Shown: positions 33,400 through 43,405, counted from the first letter of the stretch. The stretch is DNA of 64,000 bases from Desulfovibrio sp. (GCA_031279825.1 JAITHT010000046.1:1-64000), one strand, 5' to 3'. Made by a program: numbers and translations. Notes: generated by a model from the sequence alone, not told the origin.

Positions 33400-34317
33400 T
33401 CAGTTCAGGATATAGCGCATGGGATCGACGGGGATACCGCCGACAATCACTTCGTAATGCAGGTGAGGTCCAGTGCTGCGGCCCGTATTGCCGAGAGTGG
33501 CGATAACGTCGCCGCGCTGCACATACTGGCCCGCTTGCGCTATAGTCCGCTGCAGATGGGCGTAGCGCGTTACAATATTATTGCCGTGGTCGATCATCAG
33601 GCAGAGACCGTAGCTTCCGTCTTGCCCCGCGAAAGAGACCGTTCCCCTGGCGGGCGCCAACACGGGCGTGCCGATGCGGTTGGAAATATCCAGTCCTTTA
33701 TGCATGCTGCCGCTGCCGGAAAAAGGAGAACGCCTCCAACCGAATCCTGAAGTCAGAAAACCCTGGGTCGGCCAGATGGACGGCGTTGACAGCAGGGTGT
33801 CCTTATTGACGCGCAGGAAGTTCATCAACGTCTGCTGTGCGACTTCTTCCAGGGTGACGGTACCGGCAAGTTCATCCACCAGGCTGTGTGTGCGGCGGAT
33901 GAACAGTTCCCGGTGTCGGGCGAGAAATGCGGAATTGTTCAGGACGCCGGCGGATGTTTGAGGCGGGGACGCTTCTTCGTTCGCCTCCTTGCTGCCGCCT
34001 GTTTCTTTATCAATATTCACGAGTATTCGCAGTTTGGTGTCAAAATGCTGCACGCGCTGCAAGTTTTCTTCAAGAGTCTGAAGCTTGCCCGCAAGATTGA
34101 GCAGTTGGCTGTCATAGGCGCGGACGTTTTTCTGGCTTTCTTCAAGTTCCTGTTCCAGGACAAAGGATTTTGAGTAAAACCTCAGAAGATATACGTTTGT
34201 TCCGGCCAGAGCGGCCACCAGCAAAAATAACAGGACGCCCAGCCAGCCGCGTAGCCGGAGGTTGCGAAAGCCGCCTTCGCGGTCCTTGAAGATCACAACA
34301 TGGTAGTTTTTGAACAA
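33400..34317 (-). CDS. M23-family peptidoglycan endopeptidase
   Basis: The protein is 305 aa. The N-terminal cytoplasmic tail (FKNYHVVIFKDREGGFRNLR) precedes a membrane segment (GWLGVLLFLLVAALAGTNVYL) and a coiled coil (about 50-95). The LytM domain is at about 185-305 with the zinc ligands in MHKGLDIS and PHLHYEV and no loss of key residues. It cleaves peptide cross-bridges in the periplasm or activates amidases. Start codon TTG 34317 is preferred because the family begins MFKNYHVV; TAAGG lies about ten bases upstream. Confidence 0.85.
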   Translation of the reverse strand: MFKNYHVVIFKDREGGFRNLRLRGWLGVLLFLLVAALAGTNVYLLRFYSKSFVLEQELEESQKNVRAYDSQLLNLAGKLQTLEENLQRVQHFDTKLRILVNIDKETGGSKEANEEASPPQTSAGVLNNSAFLARHRELFIRRTHSLVDELAGTVTLEEVAQQTLMNFLRVNKDTLLSTPSIWPTQGFLTSGFGWRRSPFSGSGSMHKGLDISNRIGTPVLAPARGTVSFAGQDGSYGLCLMIDHGNNIVTRYAHLQRTIAQAGQYVQRGDVIATLGNTGRSTGPHLHYEVIVGGIPVDPMRYILN

Positions 34318-34455
34318 AGGGTATGCGCCTTACTACAGATGAAGGGGTTGGAGAACGGCAATTCCAATTTTAGCGGATACCGGTCCTTTTTTCAAAATTT
34401 GAATTGCTGCTTGGAGAAGCCAAGGCGGACGCCTACGCGTTTTGAGAGCCGCCTG

Positions 34456-34626
34456 CTATTTTCGCTTTCCGTCAAGAAAAGCGCGGGTCATGCCGGCCAG
34501 AAAGCCGGCGACGGCTCCGATGGCCACTGCCAGAAACATGTTTTCGCTGATGCCGAAAACATGACTGAAGGCGCCAAGGGCGCCGCCGATGAGGATGCCT
34601 CTGGTAATGCGTTCGACGACTCCCAT
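34456..34626 (-). CDS. Small membrane protein, two glycine-rich segments
   Basis: The protein is 56 aa: MGVVERITRGILIGGALGAF, a short loop, then MFLAVAIGAVAGFLAG and a basic tail (RAFLDGKRK). Two short hydrophobic glycine-rich helices suggest a hairpin in the inner membrane. ATG 34626 has AAGGA about eight bases upstream. It lies 138 bases ahead of the M23 gene on the same strand. The function is unknown and no family was recognised. Confidence 0.6.
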   Translation of the reverse strand: MGVVERITRGILIGGALGAFSHVFGISENMFLAVAIGAVAGFLAGMTRAFLDGKRK

Positions 34627-34753
34627 AAGTATTGTCCTTGCTGTGAAGCGGAGTGTTGTCTGGTTGCGCGTCAGTGCTGCCGGACGCCAGTTTTCACTCT
34701 CTCGCCAAAGGGCATTACCCTCTTTGTCCGCCCTTGGCAAGTGAGGCCGGAGG

Positions 34754-34909
34754 CTAGGGCGGCGTGTTAACGCTATGCCTTTTTGCCCTCCGGCTGCGTC
34801 AGATTGTGTCTGCCATCCCGGTCAAATAGCGTTTAAGAGTATATTCCCTCATGGCAGAGGCATCTTCCTTGCCGGAGAACAAAAATTTTATAACGTTAAC
34901 ACGCCCTAA
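34754..34909. repeat. Inverted-repeat-bounded element (MITE-like)
   Basis: CTAGGGCGGCGTGTTAACG (about 34754-34772) and CGTTAACACGCCCTA (34893-34907) are inverted copies with three extra bases on one side. The 120 bases between have no gene and run into the family R fragment at 34907. The GGGCGTGTTAAC ends resemble those of IS5-type elements, a comparison from memory that needs checking. Confidence 0.45.
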
Positions 34910-34935
34910 AGCATTTTCAAAGCGAAAACACTCTA
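34907..34935 (+). repeat. Family R left-end fragment
   Basis: TAAAGCATTTTCAAAGCGAA followed by AACACTCTA retains the imperfect terminal hairpin only. It directly follows the inverted-repeat element at 34754-34909. Confidence 0.4.
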
Positions 34936-35030
34936 ACTTTCGTTGCGGTGTAGAAATGAGCAAAAAATTTTGCCGGATGGGCTTTATCAGGCTTGAGTAT
35001 GTATGCGGCCGCAGTAGCGGTACGACGGCC

Positions 35031-35059
35031 TTGACAACGGCGGCAATATCTCCCACAAT
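35031..35059 (+). promoter_or_regulatory. Candidate promoter of the macroglobulin-PbpC operon
   Basis: TTGACA (35031-35036), 17 bases, CACAAT (35054-35059). It lies 88 bases upstream of ATG 35147. A 14-codon frame (35077-35121) with GAGGAAAAG before its ATG falls between promoter and gene. Confidence 0.4.
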
Positions 35060-35146
35060 CAGAAAAGAGGAAAAGTATGCTTTGTTTCCCCACGTATGGC
35101 GGTGTATGTTCCGTTTTTTAACAACAGCACGCAGGGTATATTTGTG

Positions 35147-38100
35147 ATGAATGATCTCCGGGCTCTCTTTAAGTGCGTCGGCGTATTCCTTGGCGTTTTT
35201 TTTCTCACGGGTATGGGGGGCAGACCCGATGGCGGCGCAGGCGCCCGGAGGGGGGAAGACTCCCCGCCGGCCTACGTCACAAAAGTGAGCATCCAGGATA
35301 CGGAAATTCTCAGAGGCAAAAAAGCCGCTGTCGTCACTTTTTCCGCTCCCATGGTTGATGCCGGGGCCGTAAACAAAAAAGCGGAGACAGCGGACAGCCC
35401 CTTTATTATCATACCCGCCGTAGGCGGAGAAGGCTATTGGGTGACCGACAGCAGCTTCGCCTTTATTCCTGACAATGACTTCCGGCGCGGCACGCAGTAT
35501 TTCCTCCACTTAAAGGACGATCTGAAGACGCTGGACGGCAAGCCGGCACGCTATCTGATTCATTTCAGGACTAAAGGCGTCGTTCTTTCGTCGTTGGAGG
35601 CGGAAAACTTCGATAAAAGCAAGCAGACGCTCTCCCTTGCCCTGAATTTTGATCAGGTGATACAGGCCAAAGCGCTTGAAGAGCATCTTGTCATCAAGGA
35701 CAAAGACAGCGGCGATATCCTGCCGTATACGGTGAGAGGAGGTTCCGAGCCGAGTTCCCGCCAGAAGCTGACCGTCAGCCTCGGCAAGTATCGTCCCAAG
35801 CTGGAGGTACTGCTGCGCGCCGATGCGGACGCCGACAAGCATTACCTCGGCTTGTCCCGGGAGTATACCCACAGCGTTTCCCTGCCGGTGCCGGAGGAAA
35901 CGAGAGCGGATCCGGTCACGCAACAGACCGACGCGCCTTCCGACATCAAAATCACGCATCAAAGGAGCGGGTGTTCCGACGGCGAGCTCTACGCCTATTT
36001 TGATTTGAGCGAGAATGTGCGAAGCGACAATTACAAGGATTTCATCAAAGTCGAGCCGGAAGGCCTGACGTATACCTTTGAGTATGGCGACAGGCTGCGT
36101 TTCGCGGAAGGGCTGAAACCAGGCATGCAACTCAGCGTCACCCTTAAGCCGGGGCTGGTGGACGAGGCCGGCCGCATACTTGCCGAGGAGCGCGGCGCTT
36201 CTGTGATAATAACGGATTACGAGCCGGCGGCGCGTTTCGCCCATCGCGGCAACTACCTTTCTCCCGTTTACGGCAGCCGCCTGGGCGTGGATGTGGTGAA
36301 CGCGGATAAGGTCGCCGTGGTTCTGCGCCGGCAGTATGATAACAATCTGCCCTTCATGACGTTGGAGCCGCGGTATTGGGTCAAAGATCTCATGCGCGAT
36401 GTCGGCATCAAGGAAGTTACGCTCGAAGGCGGCAAAAAGAATGAAATACAGCGCCGCTCCCTGAATGTGGCCGATCTGGTCAAGGGCAGGCGCGGCGTCT
36501 TTATGGTGCGTCTTGACGCCTATAAGGAAAAAACGCCCGATAGCGGCGGTTCCTATCTGGAGCTGGCAAACCACGATGAGCAGGTGGTGGTGCTTACGGA
36601 TATAGGAGTCACTGCCCGGGTCTTTCCTTCGGGCATAACGGTGTTTGCGGCCGCCCTCAGTACGGCCGCTCCGCTGGCCGGGGCCGACGTTCGGGTGTAT
36701 TCCGAGAGCAACCAGCTTGTCGCCCAGGGGAAAACCGGGCCTGACGGACTCTACGTCCATCGCTTGGGCCAACGATGGGATCCGCAACTCAGACCTGCCG
36801 TGGTCACCGTGCAATACGGCAGCGGGGATGATGCGGATTTGACCTTTTTGCCTCTGGACGGCTCAACGCAAAAAGAAATGGCCGATACGGCCCTGCGCGA
36901 CTATCTGGACGACGGGAACTACGAGGCCTTCGCCTACACGCCGCGCGGCGTGTTCCGGCCCGGCGAGCGCGTGGATGTCAAAGCTTTTGTGCGCAACAGC
37001 AGCCACCTGCCGCCGGAGCCTTTTCCCGTTCTGTTCAGGGTGACGTCGTCGCGCGATTTGGAGGCGGCCCGAGGCAGCGCCGTCTTATCCCGCGAGGGAG
37101 GGGCGGATTTTTTCTTCACGTTGCCTGCGACCGCTCCTACCGGAGAATACCACGCCTATGTAGAAGTGCCGGGGCAGAAAGGCGGCGGCCCGCTCGGTTA
37201 CTGCGTCTTTTCGGTGGAAGATTTCGTCCCTCCGCGCCTGGAGGTCGGCCTCACGCCGGAAGCGGACAGCCTCTCCGCAAAGGAAAAGTTGTCCGTAGAC
37301 GTATCCGGCCGCTATCTTTTCGGCACGCCCGGAGCGGATTTGCAGTATGAATTCGGCTACAGGGTCACGGCTAAGGCATTCACCCCCAAAGGCTGGGACG
37401 GCTACGTGTTCGGTGACGGCGAGCGCAAGTTCGACGCGCGGATGGATTTGCGTCACATGCTTGGTAAACTGGACGGCGACGGTCGCGCCAAGGCTGTTTT
37501 CTCGGCGCCGGCCGACTGGCTGCCGCCCGCTCTGCTCAATCTGTTTCTTGTGGCCAGCGTGCAGGAAGACGGCGGCCGTTGGGTGAGCCGGACCAGTCAA
37601 CTCACGTATTTTCCCACGCCCTATCTGCTCGGCCTTAAACAGGAAGGGGGGGACGCGCAGCCCGGCAAACCCGTCGCCATGAAGGTGGCGGCTGTTGATC
37701 CGGCGGGCAAGCCGGTTGCAGGCGGCGTCCTTAAGGCGGAAATTTTTCTGGTTAAAGGCGCCTGGTATACGGTATATCGCAACAACCGCTATGTCAGCCT
37801 TTGGGAAGAGCGCCTTATCGCCCAGGATGCATTCGCGCCGGAGGCAAAGAACGGTGAAGCCTCTTTTCTTTTTACCCCCAGGCAGTATGGCCGCTATCTT
37901 GTGCGCGTGTCCACGGCCGACGGCGCTATCGTCGCTTCGCGGCGAATACGCGCGATGGATGGGGAGATGTCCGCTTTTGAGGATGGATCGGGCCGTCTGG
38001 AGAGCGTCGAACTGAGCTTTGACAAAGCCGACTATCGTGTCGGGGACACGGCCAGGCTGTCCGTCAAGGCGCCCTATGCGGGTACGCTATTGCTCGGCAT

Positions 38101-40771
38101 TGAGCGCGGACCGCAGTTGAGCAGCCGGGTTGTTGCCATGCCTCAGCCCGCTACGGTGGTGGAAATACCCGTTACCGCGGATATGGATCCCAACGCCGCG
38201 ATTACCGCCTGGGTCATCCGTCCCGTCCGGGAGGAAAACAAGGAGTGGTATGCCCATCGCGCTTACGGCATGATCCCCCTTACGCTTTCCAAAACCCCTC
38301 ATAAACTGAAGCTTTCGGCCGAGACGCCGGACAGAGCTCTGCCCGATAGTCCTTTGTCCATAAGTTTCACCGTTTCCGACGAACAAGGCAGGCCTGTGGA
38401 AGGAGAATTCTCCGCCGCCTTTATTGACGAGGGCATTTTGTCCCTGACCGCCTTCGCCACCCCTGATCCGGTGGAATTCTTCATGGCCGACCGGCGCACC
38501 ACAGGACACAGCTTTGATATATACGACGCCCTGCTCAGACCTGAAGCCAAGGCAACCCCGCTGCTCCTTCCCGGTGGGGACGCCGCGCAATATTACCAGG
38601 GGTCTCTCAGCACGCAGCAGGTTTTTCTCACCGCGTACCAGCCCGCTGTACGCACTGACGCCGATGGCCGGGGAGAAGTGCGTTTTGATGTTCCGGAATA
38701 CTCCGGCAAGGGGCGCTTGATGATCGTGGGCGCGTCCGGCAATCTGTTCGCGTCTTCAGCCACCGAGATTCGCGTGGCCCGCGATCTGGTGATAGAGGCG
38801 TCTGCTCCGCGCGCCGTCGCTCCCGGCGATACCTTTGAGATTTCCTGCAACGTGTTCTCTACGGCTGCGGAAAACGGCGGCACCCTTTCCGGCCTTGCCG
38901 GGATTGATATTGCGGCCGAAGGCCCGATTCGGCTCAGCGGCGAGTTGCAAAAGTCCTTGCCCCTTACCGTTTCTTCCGATTCCGGAAAAGAGACGACTTC
39001 CTCCGTTTCCCATCGTCTTGCCGTCATGGGAGAAGCTCTCCAAGAGAGCGGCATAGGTGCCGTTATCGTCAAGGTATCCGTGCCCGGCCGCGACGATCTC
39101 TCCTTCAGCAAGCGGATTGAAGTGGCGGTTCGTCCGCCGTATCCGCGTACGGGCACCGTTACGACGGCCCTGCTCAGAGCCGGCGAAACCGCCACTATGG
39201 CTGTGCCCGGCGAATGGCTCAAGGGCAGCGTCAAGGCTTCGTTTTCCATGGATCGTTCTCCGGCGCTGACCATATTGCCCGCTTTGGAGTATTTAAGAGA
39301 GTATCCTTACGGATGCCTGGAGCAGATCACGTCGCGCGCCTGGCCCTATCTCGTCTTGCCCTCAGTGCAGGAACTGCTGTACCCCGATGCGGACAAAAAC
39401 GCCGCCGCCAACAACAGCAGGGCTATGCTCACGGATATTGTGGCCCGTATCGTCTCCATGCAGACAGGTGAGGGCGGCTTCGGCCTGTGGGCGGGCCGTT
39501 ATGCTCCCGACCCATGGAAAAGTGTGAACGCCGCCTTTTTTCTGGTGGAGGCCAAGGCAGGCGTGCCTGTGTCCAAAAACGCCATGGACAACGCGCTGGG
39601 CTATCTGCGCCTGCTTCTGGCGGCAAAGCCGCGAACAGACGAAACGATGACGGCGTATGACTATTCCACCAGGGCGTATGCCGCCTTTGTGTTGACCAGG
39701 GCAGGGGATCCCCCGGTAAGCTGGATACAGCATCTGAGCAAGCATGAAGAAGTAATGCTTCCCTCGGGCCGCATATTCCTGGCCGGGGCCAAAGCCCTGA
39801 AGGCCGGCAATTCAGGCGCGCTGAAAGCTTTGGAGGCAAAAGAAAAGAGCGCTTTTGCCTTTAAGGCTCTTCAGGAGGTGCCCAACGACAGCATGGAAGG
39901 CGATCTGCGCAATACCAGCCTCCGGCTGCTCCTATGGAGTTTGGTCGCTCCTAATGAACCTGAGGCGGCGCAGCTTTGCGCCAAGGTGGTTGCAAAGCTC
40001 GCGGACAAAAAGCGCTTCACCACGCAGGAGGCGGGCATGGCCGCTCTGGCCGTCGGCCGTTATCTGGAAAATACCGGCGCGTCGGCCAAGTCCTATACGG
40101 CGAAGATTGAGGCCGAGGGATCTCCGTTGGCAGCGGTTTCCGACGGCGGGCGTCTGGTTTTGAGTGACAGACGTCTCCCCTTGTCCGCGGATGGGCAACC
40201 TCCCGCGCTTTCCGTAGCTATGGGAGACGGAGGGCCGGCATACGGCGTATACAGCGTGCGCGGCGTACCCCGGAATATGCCCGAGCCGATTTTTTCAGGG
40301 CTGTCCGTGGGCCGGATATGGAAGGACGCCCAAGGCAAGGAACTTAACCTGAGTTCCGGCGCCGTCCGTGTAAAGAAGGGAGATCGCATCCTTGTCGAAT
40401 TGTGGCTGAGGCCGGATGAGCCGGTGTCGCATATTGCCCTGTCGGATCTTCTGCCCGGCGGCATGGAGGTGGAAAACCCCCGTCTGAAGACGGCCGCCGG
40501 AGCGCTGAGCGATGACGAAAGGAGGGAGAACGGCGGAGAAGACTCGGAGGACTCCGGCGAGGGCGCGCCGCAAGATGGCGGCATGTTCCTTGACCTGCGC
40601 GAAGACAGGCTTCTGGTCTTTTTTGACCGTGTGGAGGGCCACGTGGTCTATAGGTATTCCATGCGGGCCGTGAGCCGGGGGTCCTTTGTCCTGCCCCCTC
40701 TGGCGGCCGACGGCATGTATGATCCCGATATCCGCGCCGTGGACTCCGCCGGCATCGTGATCGTGGAATAG
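35147..40771 (+). CDS. Alpha-2-macroglobulin-family protease trap
   Basis: The protein is 1874 aa with an N-terminal hydrophobic export signal (CVGVFLGVFFLTGMGG). It carries MG-type beta-sandwich domains over the first 1000 residues and an alpha-2-macroglobulin domain (around QYYQGSLSTQQVFLTAYQPA). The thioester C1390-L-E-Q1393 lies in YPYGCLEQI, followed by a helical TED domain (about 1390-1690). Bacterial forms trap attacking proteases in the periplasm by crosslinking. The usual lipobox is missing: no Cys follows the signal, unlike YfhM. pbpC follows 137 bases later, matching the known pairing with peptidoglycan repair. Confidence 0.93.
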   Translation: MNDLRALFKCVGVFLGVFFLTGMGGRPDGGAGARRGEDSPPAYVTKVSIQDTEILRGKKAAVVTFSAPMVDAGAVNKKAETADSPFIIIPAVGGEGYWVTDSSFAFIPDNDFRRGTQYFLHLKDDLKTLDGKPARYLIHFRTKGVVLSSLEAENFDKSKQTLSLALNFDQVIQAKALEEHLVIKDKDSGDILPYTVRGGSEPSSRQKLTVSLGKYRPKLEVLLRADADADKHYLGLSREYTHSVSLPVPEETRADPVTQQTDAPSDIKITHQRSGCSDGELYAYFDLSENVRSDNYKDFIKVEPEGLTYTFEYGDRLRFAEGLKPGMQLSVTLKPGLVDEAGRILAEERGASVIITDYEPAARFAHRGNYLSPVYGSRLGVDVVNADKVAVVLRRQYDNNLPFMTLEPRYWVKDLMRDVGIKEVTLEGGKKNEIQRRSLNVADLVKGRRGVFMVRLDAYKEKTPDSGGSYLELANHDEQVVVLTDIGVTARVFPSGITVFAAALSTAAPLAGADVRVYSESNQLVAQGKTGPDGLYVHRLGQRWDPQLRPAVVTVQYGSGDDADLTFLPLDGSTQKEMADTALRDYLDDGNYEAFAYTPRGVFRPGERVDVKAFVRNSSHLPPEPFPVLFRVTSSRDLEAARGSAVLSREGGADFFFTLPATAPTGEYHAYVEVPGQKGGGPLGYCVFSVEDFVPPRLEVGLTPEADSLSAKEKLSVDVSGRYLFGTPGADLQYEFGYRVTAKAFTPKGWDGYVFGDGERKFDARMDLRHMLGKLDGDGRAKAVFSAPADWLPPALLNLFLVASVQEDGGRWVSRTSQLTYFPTPYLLGLKQEGGDAQPGKPVAMKVAAVDPAGKPVAGGVLKAEIFLVKGAWYTVYRNNRYVSLWEERLIAQDAFAPEAKNGEASFLFTPRQYGRYLVRVSTADGAIVASRRIRAMDGEMSAFEDGSGRLESVELSFDKADYRVGDTARLSVKAPYAGTLLLGIERGPQLSSRVVAMPQPATVVEIPVTADMDPNAAITAWVIRPVREENKEWYAHRAYGMIPLTLSKTPHKLKLSAETPDRALPDSPLSISFTVSDEQGRPVEGEFSAAFIDEGILSLTAFATPDPVEFFMADRRTTGHSFDIYDALLRPEAKATPLLLPGGDAAQYYQGSLSTQQVFLTAYQPAVRTDADGRGEVRFDVPEYSGKGRLMIVGASGNLFASSATEIRVARDLVIEASAPRAVAPGDTFEISCNVFSTAAENGGTLSGLAGIDIAAEGPIRLSGELQKSLPLTVSSDSGKETTSSVSHRLAVMGEALQESGIGAVIVKVSVPGRDDLSFSKRIEVAVRPPYPRTGTVTTALLRAGETATMAVPGEWLKGSVKASFSMDRSPALTILPALEYLREYPYGCLEQITSRAWPYLVLPSVQELLYPDADKNAAANNSRAMLTDIVARIVSMQTGEGGFGLWAGRYAPDPWKSVNAAFFLVEAKAGVPVSKNAMDNALGYLRLLLAAKPRTDETMTAYDYSTRAYAAFVLTRAGDPPVSWIQHLSKHEEVMLPSGRIFLAGAKALKAGNSGALKALEAKEKSAFAFKALQEVPNDSMEGDLRNTSLRLLLWSLVAPNEPEAAQLCAKVVAKLADKKRFTTQEAGMAALAVGRYLENTGASAKSYTAKIEAEGSPLAAVSDGGRLVLSDRRLPLSADGQPPALSVAMGDGGPAYGVYSVRGVPRNMPEPIFSGLSVGRIWKDAQGKELNLSSGAVRVKKGDRILVELWLRPDEPVSHIALSDLLPGGMEVENPRLKTAAGALSDDERRENGGEDSEDSGEGAPQDGGMFLDLREDRLLVFFDRVEGHVVYRYSMRAVSRGSFVLPPLAADGMYDPDIRAVDSAGIVIVE

Positions 40772-40792
40772 AGCATGGTACGCGTGAAACGC

Positions 40793-40824
40793 GCGGCAAG
40801 GATTTTTTGAAAAATCCTTGCCGC
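40793..40824. other. Perfect 15-base inverted repeat between the macroglobulin and pbpC genes
   Basis: GCGGCAAGGATTTTT and AAAAATCCTTGCCGC (two-base loop) lie 21 bases after the macroglobulin stop. It could be a transcription-attenuating or mRNA-stabilising hairpin; a plain intrinsic terminator is less likely because no T run follows. Confidence 0.5.
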
Positions 40825-40908
40825 CGGGGCGCCGCGTTCACTGTCATGGAAGCCGTCTCGCGAAGGTATTGCGCGAGGCTTTTCTTCGCCCGTCAGAGCA
40901 ATGTCAGA

Positions 40909-43359
40909 ATGAAGAGGAATAATCGTTTTCCCCGTACGCTTTTCCGTTGCATGATCGCGGGCGGAATCGCGGCGCTCTGCGCGTCGTGCGTTTTGGCTTT
41001 CGCCTGGATTGCGACGCCGGATCCGCTGCCGCAGGTGTTGCGCTGGCCGGTATCTCCGGTGTTGCTGGATAACGGGGGAAACCTGATCCATGCGCGCATG
41101 TCCTCTGCCCAGGAGTGGTGCCTGCCTGTTCCTTTGGAAGAGATGGGAGAATGGCTGCCTAAAACCTTGGTGGCTGTTGAGGACAGGCGTTTTTACGAGC
41201 ATTGCGGCATGGATGTTCTGGCCATTGCGCGGGCGGCGTTGCAAAACGCGCGCGCCGGCAGGGTGGTGTCGGGCGCGTCCACCATCTCCAGCCAACTTGT
41301 GCGCCTGAGCGTCCCCAGAGAACGAACAGCAAGCGCCAAGTTTATGGAATTCATGGGCGCGCTGAAGATTGAACGCCGCCTGAACAAAGGGCAGATACTG
41401 GAGCATTATCTCAACCGCGCTCCTTTCGGCGGTCCTATCCGGGGGGTGGAGGCCGCGGCGCGTATGTATTTCAGCAAGCGGGCCAAAGAATTGTCTTTAG
41501 GCGAGGCGGCTCTTTTGGTGGGTATGCTCAAAGGGCCCACAGCCTACAGGCCGGATAAAAACCCCGGGGCCGCTCTGAGGCGAAGGCAGCGCATCATTGT
41601 CAAGGTAGCGGACCAGGCGGGTTTTCCTGACGATTTGCGGGCGCTCGCCCTGGAGGAGCCCTTGCCGGCCTATCGTTCCGCCATGCCCGCCGCCGCCTGG
41701 CATTTTGCGAATCTGGCCTTTGCCGCATTGCCTCCTGAAGGCGGGGTGGCGCACAGCACCCTCGATATGCGGGCGCAGAAACTGTTGGAGCGCGCACTTG
41801 TCCGGCAATTGCGGCGTACCGCAAAAGACGTCACCGCAGCGGGCGCCGTGGTGGATAATCGTACCGCTTCCATCATCGCCTATGTGGGTAATGCCCGCTT
41901 TAATCCGGCAAACGGCACGCAGTGGGTGGATTGCGCCATAGCCCCGCGTTCGCCGGGTTCCGCGTTGAAACCCTTCATCTATCTGAACGCTATGGAGGCC
42001 GGCCATATCATTCCGGCCAGCCTGCTTGCGGACACTCCCCTGCAATTGGGCGGCGAGGCGCCGCGGAACTTCAGCCGGGACTATCGGGGGCCTGTAACGG
42101 CTCATGTCGCTCTGGCCGATTCCCTGAACGCGCCGGCCGTACGCGTCACGCGTATGCTAGGAGTGCGCGAGACTCTGTCTTCCTTGCGCCGGGCGGGTTT
42201 TTCCTTTCTTGATCGCCGGGATGAAGAGTATGGCGATTCTCTGGCCTTAGGAGCGGGAGAGGCGACGGTGCTGGAATTGGCCCGCGCTTACACGGCGTTG
42301 GCCAATCTCGGACTTGACCGCCCTCTGCTCTTGCGCCGTGCCGTCTTGCCGGGGGAGAACGTGGACGAAGAGAGAGGAACAAAACTGGGAATCGCAGGAT
42401 TGTATGGAAAAGATATACCCTTTGACGCTATGCCGAAAAACGGGAGATACCCGCCCGATGCGGTTTTGCCAGGCGGACTGGCCTGTGTCGCCGCGCAACT
42501 GGAGGCAGAGCGGACAGGGACGCTTCCCCAAGCCAGTCAGTTATACAGCCGGGAGGCTGCCTTTCTTATAGCAGATATTCTTAAGGACCCAGGAAGGTTG
42601 CCATTTCTTGCCCAACTGCTGCAGGCGCGCGACTCCCCTGTCGCCTTTAAGACCGGCACGTCTTTCGGCTTGCGCGATGCCTGGACCGCCGCGTATACTC
42701 CCGCCTTTACGGTGGTGATCTGGTTCGGCCGGGCCGGTGGCGGAAGCGATGCGCACCTTGTGGGAGTGTCCATGGCCGCTCCGGTCGCCATTGCCGTCGT
42801 GCGGGAACTCAGTGCCTTCGCTTCGCTGCAACAATCCTGGTATACCGCGCCGCCGGGTGTGGCCTCGGTCCGGGTTTGCAGTCTGTCCGGCGCGACCTTG
42901 TCTCCTTTTTGTCCCGCAGGCCGGACTGCGCTGTCCATCCGCAATGTATGGCGCACCGTGCCTTGCGCCATGCACGCGCTGAAGAACGGGCAAATCGCGC
43001 TTGTCTGGCCGCCGGAACTGGAGGATTTCAGACGCAAGCGCTTCAGCCGGGAAGATCTCAGCCGCAAGGCCGCTATTGTTTCTCCGATGCCGGGTGCCCG
43101 TTACATGCTCACTCCGGGCGCCCGCTTCAATCCCATTGTTCTGAGGGCGGAAGGGGTGGCCTACCCCGTATACTGGTATGCCGACGGCAAATATCTCGGA
43201 AAGCAGGAACGCGATGACCTGCCTCTGTACTGGGATCCCCAGGGCGGCGAGCACAGTATTTCTCTGCTCGACGCGCAGGATCGTATCGCCGCCGTTACCG
43301 TGCCGATCACCGATTTGGGAGCCGTCCGGGAAAAATCCCCTCCTTTGCTGTGGAAGTGA
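40909..43359 (+). CDS. pbpC: Penicillin-binding protein 1C
   Basis: The protein is 816 aa. One N-terminal membrane anchor (IAGGIAALCASCVLAFAW) is followed by the GT51 glycosyltransferase with catalytic Glu in AVEDRRFYEH, and ISSQLVRLSV, LNRAPFGG. The transpeptidase has S351-A-L-K354, the SLN motif in ADSLNAPAV, and K581-T-G. The C-terminal domain from about 710 is the BiPBP_C type of PbpC. It makes and repairs peptidoglycan in the periplasm. ATG 40909 lacks a strong Shine-Dalgarno sequence. Confidence 0.94.
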   Translation: MKRNNRFPRTLFRCMIAGGIAALCASCVLAFAWIATPDPLPQVLRWPVSPVLLDNGGNLIHARMSSAQEWCLPVPLEEMGEWLPKTLVAVEDRRFYEHCGMDVLAIARAALQNARAGRVVSGASTISSQLVRLSVPRERTASAKFMEFMGALKIERRLNKGQILEHYLNRAPFGGPIRGVEAAARMYFSKRAKELSLGEAALLVGMLKGPTAYRPDKNPGAALRRRQRIIVKVADQAGFPDDLRALALEEPLPAYRSAMPAAAWHFANLAFAALPPEGGVAHSTLDMRAQKLLERALVRQLRRTAKDVTAAGAVVDNRTASIIAYVGNARFNPANGTQWVDCAIAPRSPGSALKPFIYLNAMEAGHIIPASLLADTPLQLGGEAPRNFSRDYRGPVTAHVALADSLNAPAVRVTRMLGVRETLSSLRRAGFSFLDRRDEEYGDSLALGAGEATVLELARAYTALANLGLDRPLLLRRAVLPGENVDEERGTKLGIAGLYGKDIPFDAMPKNGRYPPDAVLPGGLACVAAQLEAERTGTLPQASQLYSREAAFLIADILKDPGRLPFLAQLLQARDSPVAFKTGTSFGLRDAWTAAYTPAFTVVIWFGRAGGGSDAHLVGVSMAAPVAIAVVRELSAFASLQQSWYTAPPGVASVRVCSLSGATLSPFCPAGRTALSIRNVWRTVPCAMHALKNGQIALVWPPELEDFRRKRFSREDLSRKAAIVSPMPGARYMLTPGARFNPIVLRAEGVAYPVYWYADGKYLGKQERDDLPLYWDPQGGEHSISLLDAQDRIAAVTVPITDLGAVREKSPPLLWK

Positions 43360-43405
43360 ACGCCGGAGCGCGTATTTGAAGATATACCGGATGCCGGAGG
43401 ACAGT

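Noticed and set aside
34799-35509. Minus-strand 236-codon frame as a broken transposase of the element at 34754-34909
   Set aside because: Most of it lies in the macroglobulin gene and its sequence shows no DDE motif.
35510-36814. 434-codon minus-strand frame opposite the macroglobulin gene
   Set aside because: Antisense shadow with no start signal or family resemblance.
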